DNA from: Cyclina sinensis
Taxonomy: Eukaryota; Mollusca; Bivalvia; Venerida; Veneridae
Assembly (NCBI GenBank): GCA_012932295.1
Contig: JAAONU010000011.1
Coordinates: 15,770,136-15,834,135, forward strand
Direction of reading: 5' to 3'
Length of the DNA stretch: 64,000 bases
The translations under genes and the position numbers were made by a program. Shown here piece by piece: positions 35,559 to 46,664 of this stretch (the stretch's first letter is position 1; every line of letters begins with the position of its first letter). The notes beneath the pieces were generated by a model. The model searched no databases and had not been told where the DNA came from. It worked only from the letters and a program-made list of their open reading frames with translations.

Positions 35559-38500
35559 TTACTTTGGTCCAAGCATCTCTTCAGGTTTAACCCAGCTGTC
35601 AAACTGTACTTCTGTCAGAAAACCTAACTTTAAAGCTGCAACTTTCAATGTAGTCCCTTCCTGATGAGCTGTTTTGGCAATCTCGGCTGACTTGTCATAC
35701 CCTATATAAGGATTAAGTGCCGTCACTAACATCAACGATTCATTCAGCAATCTTCCTATAATGTCCTTGTTGGCTTTTATACCATTCACACAGTTCTTGG
35801 TAAATGATACAGATGAATCTGCTAGAAGGCGAACAGACTGCAGTACATTGCTAACCATCATTGGTTTGAAGCAGTTCAATTCGAAATGGCCGTTGCTCCC
35901 ACCTATCGTAACTGCAACATGATTTCCCATGACCTGAGCTGCAACCATTGTGATAGCTTCACACTGTGTTGGGTTAATCTTTCCTGTGAAAGATAAAAAA
36001 ATACATTTTACTTAGTCATATCACAATTTATTTTCTACTAAAAAATACATGTAAAATACAGCAAGGAATTATGTACAGTACCTGGCATTATGCTACTACC
36101 AGGTTCATTTTCTGGCAAGCTAAGCTCTCCAAGGCCACATCTGGGTCCTGAACCCAGGAATCTTATGTCATTTGCAATCTTCATTATGCTTGAGGCCACC
36201 ACATTTAGGGCACCATGCACCTCTAAGAGGGCATCATGGGCTGCTAGAGATTCAAACTTGTTTGGTGCAGTCACAAATGGTAAACCTACAAAATACATGT
36301 ATAAAAATGCTGAAATTTAAGAATGTTGAAGAAATGTACTTCAATACCTTTTCATCAGCTAAATAAGATACTTAAAAAAACAACATGTATAATATTTTTT
36401 GTGATCAGTATCAGTTTTTAACTTATTTAGTGGACAGTTTAATCTCAAACTTATTTCAACAGTACAAGTTTTTAATATATTTTTTGGACAGAAAAAAGTT
36501 TTGATTTATTCTATGAACAGTATAAGTTTTTTTAACTCTCTTTGTGAACAATATTGTCTGATAATCTGATATAATTCATTACAAAAAGCCACAATGTTAT
36601 ACAATCATAAAAATCAAATGTTTTTTAATCTTTTTCAAAGCATTCTCCATTAGACTGTGAATGCAACTGTGCTGATAATTCACCTAACAAAATCATGATC
36701 TACTGCCACATGTACATGCAACATACCTGTATATTTTGCAATTTCTGTTGCTATGTCTTCAGCAAAGCCTATCCTTGTATTCAAACCAGTCCCTACAGCA
36801 GTACCACCTACAATTAAAACAAAAGCACATTTTTATGATTATTTTTATGAACAACAACATTATGTTCATTTTTTTTTCTTTTACTATTACAAAATAAGAA
36901 ACAGTGCAATGAGCGATGTCACCGATGTGTCTTTAATAACAATGAGCTTGACCTAGTTTCCAGTGACCAAATTTACTATCTGAGGCTTTGTCTCTATGCA
37001 AAGTATCAACCGAGCAAGTTTCATTACATTATGTCAGTACAAACTGAAGTTATTATGCTGAAACCATTTCTAATACTTAGTTAGAGCGAACTTGACCCTA
37101 AAGACCCTAAAGCAATCCCATGCTCTGTCTCCATACTACTGTGAAAACATTTAAATTCAAGGGCATAAAATTTCATGGTTTGTCGGCAGAAGGCAATTTC
37201 GTGGGGTCGTAAATTCGTGGAATTCAATTGCCAGGTAAAAAAAAAATACGGGGCCGAAAATTCGTTGATTTCAACAGTAGGTGAAAGCAAACCTTACAAA
37301 CAATATCCGGCATTTGTGCTATGAAATTGTTGACGCGTGCAAGTTAACGTGTTTCCACTTGACCAAACAACCGAAGAGTCGTTACTATGGTAATTAACCT
37401 ACGGATCGGTCTTCTCAATTAACAAGTGTCAAGTGTCAATTATACTTTGTAATATGTTGCGCATTGTTTTCATTGTTAAAATTTAAGGTGTGTTAAAAAA
37501 GTGCCATAGACCTCTCGGCCTTCCGTCTTTGATAATGTAAAAATGAACATTTCATTCAGGGACCGTAGAAATGCAAATAGCATCTGCAGTATAGTGTGTT
37601 TGACGAACACGTGACGCTACGTCACTACAATTTCTACTTTTAGTTTGGATGCACGTAATAAACAAACAAAATACGGGTACACACCTGAAAAAAAACTCAT
37701 CACTCGGTTTAGTATCTGATTCATACCGATGTTTATCATTGATTCATTGAATGAAGTACTAAAAAACGGCAGGTAAGCACACAACTTGTCTACAGGCGAT
37801 GTACCAACTACCAACCACGTATCACGCCTTTCTTGGTGCTATTGACTAATCGGGCATACCAAACATTATTTTTTGGGCACAATTTGTTCGTCAGGACTTG
37901 ATTTCGTGGGTTACCTGAACCACGAAATCCACGAAAATTAATCCCCCACGAATATTAATGATTTCACAGTATCTATCTTTACACCCAATTTAATTTCAAT
38001 AACTATTTCTGATAAAAACTTATTGAGCAGATAGTGTTTTCCTTTAATCTCAGCTACTGACCTTGACCTTTAACCTTCTGATCCCAAAAGCCACGAAAAC
38101 CTGTTTTTTTACCACCTGTCTACAACAAAGTTTCATCTCAATACCCATTTCCAAACTTAAGTTATGAAGCAGAAACTGTTTTTCATTTATCCAAGTGGGT
38201 CTCCTTGACCTTAAACATACTGACCAAAAACAAAGTTATCCTAATCTTTATCCTCAAACTAGCAACCTATGTACCAACTTTCAACTCTATACCTGTTTCT
38301 TACCTAAATTATTGAGTGGAAATCAATTTCCTATGATTTAGGCTGGTTACCTTGACTTTGAACCTACTGACCTTGAAAAGCAATCCCAACTGATATCTTC
38401 ATACCAATTACCCTTATGCCAAGTTTTGTTTCAATTTTACCTTATACTGATATATTTTTTTATATTTTGTTATCATTTTAGTATATGTGTGTGTTGTTGT

Positions 38501-41500
38501 ACTATGTCATGTTGCTCAATATTAAAAATCTACAATGTATCTATCTATCTAAATCTATCTATCTACCTTCCATCTAAAGTCACTGAGCAAAACTCTTTTC
38601 CTTTTATCTAAGCTAAAGATCTTGACCATGAACCTCAATAATAGGTTCTGTTGAAAACTTAGTACATAGTGAACTATATTATTCTTGTAGTATGTTCCAA
38701 GTTGAACCTTAAACCAGTTACTGATATAAATCTGTTATACTGAAATCATTCTGAAGTTAAAGATGTAAATAAACAGAACATGAAAATCAATCAGATTTCT
38801 TGATATTCATAAACCCTTCATTAATATCAAGTTATCAGTTACAAATAGGGGCAGCTTAGCTGGGGCAACACAACACTAGCTATATGACTACGGTAACTAC
38901 AAAAATGCTAAAATTCCTACACAGCCAAGCTGCTAGTGACAGTGATAATATTAGGGTTATTATATTCATTTACAAGTAATCACCATTATCCACTCTACCA
39001 CACAGATAAATTCCATCAAAAAACTTCCATTACAACAAAGCTGTGTATAATATGACATTTATCTTGAAAAGATTAACTTACCTGCAGCCAGCTCATAAAG
39101 TCTTGGCAAGGTGACCTTGACCCTGTCAATGCCATTATATATCTGCTGCACAAAACCACTAAACTCCTGACCTAATGTCAGAGGAGTAGCATCCTAGAAA
39201 CAAGAAAGTAAAGTTTAAATGAGTTTGTTTATCATCAGTTCCAGATTCCGATAAGAACGACACCCCCTACATCCCATTCCAGAGACACTCCTGGTTCTTT
39301 TACATGCTCAGTATATAGCACCAATACATGTGACCTGGAGTATAATTTCCGATCCAAAAGACATTAAGTTGTTTTATTGAGCTCATAGGCCAGGTTACTA
39401 CATTGGTGGCAGCGGTAATTCCACGAATCTTCGCTGGCTCTTTACCTTGGTTAGTGCCTGTGTGCACTGGGAGTGCAGTGGGAATTGTGTCCCTTGCACA
39501 GTTGGAGCGGAATGGGGTCTCTGTAGGAAACTGTACAGTAGATCCCCAGCTCCTAAAGGTTAAAGAGGGGAGGACTGTAGTGGACACTGGGTATAAGGCA
39601 CTTCCAACAGCCTCACTGTTGGGCTAGCTCTTTAGCAACATGGTTGGAGTGTCTGGAACATTTGCCAAGTTAAGCAACATTATCCATGGTTAGTGCTTGG
39701 ATGGGTGTCCCAGATTGACTTTATAGGCCAGGATACTACATTTAATTGTTTGTGGAGAATCACGGAAATAAAACTCATGACCCATGGATTACAAGTGCAG
39801 TGCATTTCCACTAGACCACTGATCTGCATTTATGATTTTGTCTAATATCTTCCGTACTTACATGATTCAAGGCAATGCAATGCTCTTTAATTTTAGAGTA
39901 TGCTTCTTGAACACTGCAACACAGTGATACTAACAATCTGTCCTGAACTGGCCATATACTTAACAGAGACAGCTGAAGCTCATACTTTATGAAGGAAAAT
40001 AGCATTTTTTATATCTAAGGATATTTACAGTTATTTGATCATTGCAACAATAATCTGTTACAAAATTTGTTCATGAGTAATACATGTATGTGCTACACAT
40101 ATGTACATATCTTGCTGTTTTCCCATTATTTGAAATGTTGCTAATTCTGATGATAAAAACAATATTTAATGAATATTTCAACAGAAGAAAGATCATAGAG
40201 CTATGCTCATAAATTTAAATGACTTCCCTTTAAAATGTTTGGTGCATCATGGCATAGAGAAGAAATGTGATTTCTTTCCAGCATGTATAAATCTAGCAAA
40301 AACCATTCAAACCTTGTAAACCATTCAAAAACATTATCTACACAGACAGGAAAGCCAGCTGAACTAATAAAGCTGCATTTGGCAGTTGCTTCAGAAAAAG
40401 TACTTTATACCTGAGTATGAGTTCTTCCTATTTTCACAATTTTCTTGAACTCTTCAACCTTGACCTTCAGTGCATCATGTAACATCTGTAACCCTGGTAG
40501 CAACCTCTCATGTATCTCCATGGCAACTGCTATATGCATTGCTGTTGGGAATGTATCATTGGAACTCTGAAGATATTACATAAATAATATAGACAAGTTT
40601 CAAAAATACACATACATTTGTAGTCCTAAGAATATTCTTTCAAAGGAGAAATTACACAACTAAGGATCGACAATCTCTAATAACTTAAATAACAGTTCAC
40701 TTGACTTTCAAATTCTTAAATATGAAATTATAGTTTAATCAAACAATAAATAAATACACCCAGCTATTTCAATTCTTTTAAAAACACAATCTGGGCTTTC
40801 TGTTTAATGTTGGTAAAGAAATCTATTCAAACATTTACTACATTTTCCTGTTGTTTAAAATCTTCCAAGATCATTGAAGGATTTCCTTGATTTTCAACAA
40901 GAATTACTTCATTTTTTTAACCAATAAGAACTTGAACAAACTGTCTTATTTCCTTACCTGACTCATGTTCACATGATCATTTGGATGGACAGGTATTTTA
41001 CTGCCTAGTTTTCCACCCAGCAGTTCTATAGCCCTGTTACTGAGTACTTCATTCATGTTCATATTACTCTGTGTACCTGAACCAGTCTGCCATATCACCA
41101 GGGGAAAATTATCATTCAAAGAACCCTTTATAACCTGCCATATGGAAAGTCATAACTGCAATAATTCTTTGCAAACATCAATAAATACAAGATCTGCACA
41201 CTAAAACAATGCAATAAACACAATACAAGAAGACCATGGATAAAGGTGTCCAATGAAGTTTTATCAGTATTAAATGTATATAATACAACAGCTTAATGGT
41301 AATAGTAATAAAACTAGATAATATTTATATGAAGTTTTAAGATAAAAATACCTGTTTCAGAGCAGCTTTCTGTCAAAGAAAATATCTGACATAATACCAA
41401 CAATATGAAAAAGTTGTTTTAACAGAATATCGAACATATTTAGATCTAGCTGAAAATTTTGTAAGAATGACATTGCCATATCAAAGCATAGAGTTAGACA

Positions 41501-42099
41501 TTTTGCCTTTTAAAACCATGTCAAGATTTTCTTATTTCATAACATTATAAACATAGACAATATTATAAAATTGTGAAGTAAAACAAGGAAATATTACCTC
41601 CTCTGCTGCTTGTTGTATGGCCTGAGACAGCTCGGGTTTCAAACCAAACTTCTGATTTACTACTGCAGCACAGTACTTCAAGACTGCCAATGCTTTTATA
41701 ACAGGAAACTGAAATATTTTGAATGTAATGATATATCACTGTAGAATGAGACAATATGGTTGATAAAATCAAAAACTAGCCATCAAGTTCATTACCACTT
41801 TCACATCATACATCTTTATCATGTACATAGGAATTCTTTTAAAAATGAAAATAGTATTTTGAACTTCAATGTAATAAAGTTATTTTTCCATAACCTTACT
41901 GAAAAATTTCTACTTGAACAAAAAGAGCTAATGCTAAGCACATGTTTCTACTTACTGGCATTATTTCTGTTGGTCCACCAATGTCAAAGTTAATCAAAGA
42001 TCTGGCTGTGTTTGCTCCATAGTATTTATCAGCAGGAACCTGTATGTCACCAAAGCTGTCCGTCTCAACACGAAACATACTAGCCTCTCCTGAACCAAT
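35559..42099 (-). CDS. FH: Fumarate hydratase, class II (eight exons, 5' exon unresolved)
   Basis: Exons in transcript order: 42099-41956, 41708-41598, 41134-40958, 40566-40411, 39193-39082, 36807-36727, 36285-36082, 35983-35559 (stop TAA). All junctions are AG/GT and in phase. They encode 469 residues, equal to the mature fumarase core. Motifs visible: [12 protein letters not shown], then [11 protein letters not shown], the catalytic histidine region GRTHTQDATP, and the superfamily signature GSSIMPGKIN, split across the last two exons, with a C-terminus of [11 protein letters not shown]. The enzyme reversibly hydrates fumarate to L-malate in the TCA cycle (mitochondrial matrix) and in the cytosol, as a homotetramer. 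The first exon here begins in phase 0 with IGSGEAS and has an internal Met (MFRVETD) that could start a cytosolic form. Two upstream candidates for the leader exon are listed separately. Introns contain a MITE and a SINE. Confidence 0.95.
37136..37971. mobile_element. MITE with ACTGTGAAA ends and ATTCGTGG subterminal repeats
   Basis: The left end ACTGTGAAAACATTTA and the right end (reverse complement ACTGTGAAATCATTAATATT) are inverted. Both are followed by several copies of TTCGTGG or TTTCGTGG. The 836-bp element lies in an FH intron. No transposase is present; the 37617-37814 open frame is not convincing. Confidence 0.65.
38030..38420. repeat. Diverged tandem array of the GACCTTGACC type
   Basis: Two to three units of roughly 150-180 bp share CTTGACCTT-AACCTACTGACC and a CAAGTTTCAACTC-like phrase. 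They lie in an FH intron. A short ATCT microsatellite follows at about 38535-38566. Confidence 0.6.
39255..39830 (-). repeat. tRNA-headed SINE-like element, copy B
   Basis: Read on the minus strand, about 39826 begins a tRNA-like head (GCAGATCAGTGGTCTAGTGG, then a B-box-like GGTCATGAGTT). The other end (39255-39375) matches the fragment at 33205-33310. The length of about 575 bp and the tRNA head suggest a SINE or a composite. It occupies the FH intron upstream of the exon at 39193-39082. The plus-strand open frame 39403-39627 inside it is not a gene. Confidence 0.55.
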
Positions 42100-42356
42100 C
42101 TGTGCACATAAGCAAAAGTTAAACTTATAATCTAAAAGAGACAAAAAATCTTACATCTTAACAATAATCTCTGATTCTATGTTAAAGTTATGTTAAAAAA
42201 CTCGGTCTGCTGAGAGCTTGTAGCTAGATCCAAAGCTTTCTTTCTGCAGGTATTTACTATTACATCAAGAACATAATATGACTGCAGCTCCAGATACTTC
42301 AGACATCCCCTATCCCCAATCCCTTTCCCCCAAAGTTACTGTCCTAGAATATTTAC

Positions 42357-42419
42357 TTAGAAATGCTTAATCAAAAGTAGCAACTTTTTCAGCATCAGTC
42401 GACCACTGGAATGCGCCAT
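42357..42419 (-). other. Candidate FH leader exon: 20-codon ORF ending in TAA at a splice donor
   Basis: The ATG (42419-42417) lies in the strong context AAGATGGCG. The frame encodes MAHSSGRLMLKKLLLLIKHF, which is basic and leucine-rich like a mitochondrial presequence, then TAA, immediately followed by a GTAAAT donor. If spliced there, the phase (63 bases, phase 0) matches FH exon 42099-41956 exactly, but the stop would separate the two. It may be an upstream ORF, an assembly error, a polymorphic stop, or simply not coding. Confidence 0.4.
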
Positions 42420-42450
42420 CTTGTCACGTGACCATTTAGGTTGTGACGTA
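42417..42450 (-). promoter_or_regulatory. Promoter-like cluster upstream of FH
   Basis: Within 34 bases there is an AAGATGGCG word (YY1-type start element), CACGTG (42425-42430, E-box) and TGACGTA (42444-42450, CRE-like). It lies 318 bases upstream of the first confirmed FH exon. The combination is typical of housekeeping promoters, but assignment is inferred from motifs only. Confidence 0.4.
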
Positions 42451-44206
42451 GTTTTTTTTTCTTAATTAATAACTGCTACAATAGGTAAAAGTATCGGAAG
42501 AATGCCAATTTCTAGAATAAAAACATACTAAATAAATGGATGGCTTATTTTGTATTTTTCTTAAATAAATAATTCATATGCATTGGTTCCGCTGTAACTG
42601 TTTTCACTTTGCAGATTTACTATGCGAATTACTAAATTCAGTGAAATTATAATCGGCGTTAACTCGGCTGACTTTATTAAAAAGCAGTAAATTAGTATCA
42701 TAATTATCTGAGAGGTTATTTTTAAGCCTGTGATTTTTTTTTGGGTTTTTTTTCATGACAGGCAAATTAGGTCAATCCTGAAACCAACCAAGTATAACGG
42801 GTCATCGAAGATCAAACGACAATTAACAGTGGCTTATCCAAACACGGATATGTCACCGGCTATTATGCAATCACATTATGATAACTGCTTAGTTTTAATT
42901 GCCGTTAGCATTTGTAGCTCGATAAAGACAAAGTACTTTAACACTGGGAAATTTTGTTAGGAATTAAATGTCATTATTCTAGAGATTCAGAACTGAATTT
43001 TCAAACTTTATTTGAAATATATATGTGCAAACGTCAAACTGAAAGAAGTAAGGTCTGTTGTTTTTTCCTTGAGTGAAAAAATGTTAAACCTGGGATTAAA
43101 AATAAAGAATGTAGTAAATGTAATAACAGTCACTTACACTGATTTTTATTTGCCGCAACACTAGGTAAGTTCATCACAACTTTGATTTTTTTATTGTAAC
43201 ATTAATTTTGTAAATCAACTTTAAATTTAAAGAATTAATCAGACAAAAAAAAAAAATACTAAAAAAAAAATGTTAATTATATCCATACTTTATATTAAGG
43301 TGTAAGTCGCGTAATATATTGTTTAACAAAACCATTGACAACCAGCATTAATCTGACAACAATTCATTAAGATGAAATTTACGAGTCATGATGTGTACGC
43401 TTCCACCATTCTCCAATTGACCACAATTACGTCAGAAATCTTAAGTCTCTCTTTCTCTCTCCATGTATTTTTGCAACAATGGCTGTGTCCATAAACTGAG
43501 TGACAACCTCAATTTTAGATTTAAAAAGTCAAAATTCATGTATTTGGAGATTGCAGATTTTCATTATCTCTTGGGTAATGTAATAAAAACAGGAGTTGAT
43601 TTAAAATATACATTCGAAATTTTTGACTTTTGGTACCCTTTAAAAAGCAAAAAGCAGCCTTGCATTCCTCAGACAAAACCTGTCCTGCTGCCACAGCTCA
43701 CACACTACAGTTCTGTGACTAATTATGAAGTATGTCTCTCTATTTTTTCTAAGGTTTATGCAGTGTGATTAGTTGACATTTCCTCAAAGTAAAACATAAA
43801 AATTACCATTTCTGTGGTGAAGATTTTAACCTAATGTTGGTTGCTGACTTTAAATATTTGAGCAAGCTTTTAAAGATACCTTGGAACTTTATTCATTTCT
43901 ACATCCACTTCATGCAATGTATATGTGATTATACATGTAACTAAAAAAAGGAATTTTACAAAGTGATAAACACATGTACCATTGAAGTTTACACATCCCA
44001 ACTAATATCATGTGAAAACTGCACTTCAGATAACTAAATTGTTGTGTATGGTTACTGAAAACAAATTTAGGCAACATGTTTTTGTTCCAGTAGTGCTGTT
44101 TGTAAAATGTAATTCAACATAATTTAATATTCATATCCTGATAGTCCAGAACAAAATTTCCAATATTAATGTATTAGGTTTGTTCACATTTATCATCATT
44201 TTAAGA
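42451..44206. other. Gene-free AT-rich stretch
   Basis: No domain-bearing frame or repeat boundary was recognised. Plus-strand frames at 42730-42960 and 43463-43768 have no similarity I can name and no convincing splice partners. Confidence 0.4.
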
Positions 44207-46358
44207 ACAAGAGGGCCATGATGGCCCTGGATCGCTCACCTGAGTTCTTTGGCTGTAGGTTTGCTGTTAAGCAGTATTTCATTTTTTAATTGAAAATATG
44301 TAAGTGCCTACAAACCAAATATGTAAAATATCAGTCAATAAATAAAGGCTCTATGACAGAAAGTAGAAATATCTATCATAAGCTATGGTGACCTTGACCT
44401 TGACCCAGTGACCTCAAACCCTACCCATATGTAGACGTCCATGCAAGGAACCTATATACTAAATATCAAAGATATTGGTCTATAAATGAAGGCTCTATGA
44501 GGCACAGTAGATAAATCTATTTTTAGCCTCCGTGACCTTTAACCTAGTCTAATAATTTCAAAAAGCTTGATAAAGCTTGCTTCATGCCAAATTACAAAAT
44601 TCTAGGCCTTGTGGTTTTAGACAAGAAGATTTTTAAAGATTTTCTTCTATACTGCTATTTAAAACTTGTGACCCTTCGGGCAGGGCCAATAGTGACCCCG
44701 GGGACATTTTTCAAACAAACTAGGTAGAGGTTCACTAGACAATGCTGCATACCAAATATCTAAGCTGTAGGCATTGAGGTGTCCAGTAAGAAGATTTTTA
44801 AAGATTGCCTTTTTTACATATTAAGGGCCCCCGGGGCGGGGCCAATTTTGACCCCGAGGCCAACATATAAACAATACTGGTAAAGGTTCTCAACACAATA
44901 CTCCAGACTAAATATCTAAGGTCTAGTCCTATTAGTTTGGAAGAAAAATGATTTTTTCATGTTTTTTCCTATATAACTATATGTAAACCAAGAGAACCCT
45001 GGGGCGTGGCTAATTTTGACCCAGGGGACATAATTTGAACAAACTTGGTAGACATCCACAAGACAATGATCCATACCAAATATTTAAGCTGTAAGCATTG
45101 AGGTTTCCAGTAAGAAGATTTTTAAAGATTGCCTTTTTTTACATATTAAGGGCCCCCGGGGTGGGGCCAATTTTGACCCCGGGGCCAACATATAAACAAT
45201 ACTGGTAAAGGTTCTCAACACAATACTCCACACCAAATATCTAAGGTCTTGTCCTATTAGTTTCGGAGAAAAATGATTTTTCATGTTTTTCCTATATAAC
45301 TATATGTAAATCAAGAGAACCCTGGGGCGTGGCCAATTTTGACCCAGGGGACATAATTTGAACAAACTTGATAGAGGTCTACTAGACAATGCTACATACC
45401 AAATATCTAATCTGTAGGCATTGTGGTTTCTGAGAAGAAGACTTTTAAAGATTTCCTTTATAAGCCTATGTAAAATCAATTGACCCCCAGGGTGGGGCCT
45501 ATTTTGACCCAGTGGCTTTGATTTGAAGAAATTTAGTAGAGGTCCACTGGACAATGCTGCACACCAAATATCTAAACTCTAGGCCTTGTCGTTTCTGACA
45601 AGAAGATTTTTTAAAGTTTTTCTTATTTAACTCTATATAAAACATCTGACCCCTAGGGCGGGGCCATTTCTGACCCAGGAGCCATGATTTGAACAAACTT
45701 GGTAGAGGTCCACTAGACAACGCTGCACACCAAATATCTAAACTCTAGGCCTTGCAGTTTCTGATAAGAAGATTTTTTAAAGTTTTTCCTATAACTCTAT
45801 GTAAAACATGTGACTCCCGGGGCTGGGCCATTTTTAACCCAGGAGCCATGATTTGAACAAACTTGGAAGAGGTCCACTGGACAATGCTGCACATCAAATA
45901 TCTAAACTCTAGGCCTTGTGGTTTCAGACAAGAAGATTTTTAAAGTTTTTCCTATATAATTCTATGTAAAACTAGTGACCCCTGGGGCAGGGCCATTTTT
46001 GACCCAGGGGTCATGATTTGAACAAAATTGGTAAAGGTCCACCTGATGATGCTTCGTACCAAATATCTAAGCTCCAGGCCTTGTAGTTCTGGAGAAGAAG
46101 ATTTTTAAAGTTCCAACTTTGAAAATCTATTTTTAGCTCCTGTGGCCTAGAAATGCAATGGACCTGAACCATTTGAACAATTTTGGTAAAGCTTCATGCA
46201 AGTAACATTCCTGCCAAGTTTCAGCAAGATTGGCCCAGCAGTTCAGGAGAAGAAGTTGTTTGAAGAAAAAGTTGACGCACGCACGCACGGACGCCGGACG
46301 CCGGACATCAGGCGATCACAAAAGCTCACCATGAGCACTTTGTGCTCAGGTGAGCTAA
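44207..46358. repeat. Tandem-repeat-containing element with hairpin ends, copy 1
   Basis: It begins AACAAGAGGGCCATGATGGC (hairpin AGGGCC-ATGAT-GGCCCT), then GATCGCTCACCTGA. It ends with a long hairpin at about 46323-46356, in which AGCTCACC...TGAGCAC pairs with GTGCTCA...GGTGAGCT. The inner part has about ten diverged units of about 150-180 bp with AACTTGGTAGAGGTCCACTA, CCAAATATCTAA, AAGAAGATTTTTAAAG and CCCCTGGGGCGGGGCCA, then a CGCACGCACGGACGCCGGAC tail. No protein is encoded; open frames of 66-84 codons are the repeat in translation. Similar elements are known to me as very frequent in bivalve genomes. Confidence 0.85.
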
Positions 46359-46664
46359 AAATAGATCATTTAAAAAATTCTGGTGACATGGTTCAGTAAA
46401 GGATAAAGAAACAGCCATTTTCAGTGTACAAAATTCATTGCTAATACAAGATATAAATATGTGTATGCCAGCTATGTTTCATGACAAGTACATAGACGGA
46501 ATAGAATATACAAACAGGGAAAGAAACAACTGTGCAAAATTTAATATACAGGTAAGTGTCATAGTATTTTTTGTGTTTATAAGTTTACTACACATTCAGG
46601 TATTTGTAGACAGATTATTTCAAGTTATATTTTGTTTTTATAGTTTGCTCGGCACGTGTATTAA

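Noticed and set aside
39403..39627. 74-codon plus-strand frame
   Set aside because: It lies inside the SINE-like element on the opposite strand.
42730..42960. 76-codon plus-strand frame upstream of FH
   Set aside because: No family motif, no splice partner, and weak start context; chance frame.
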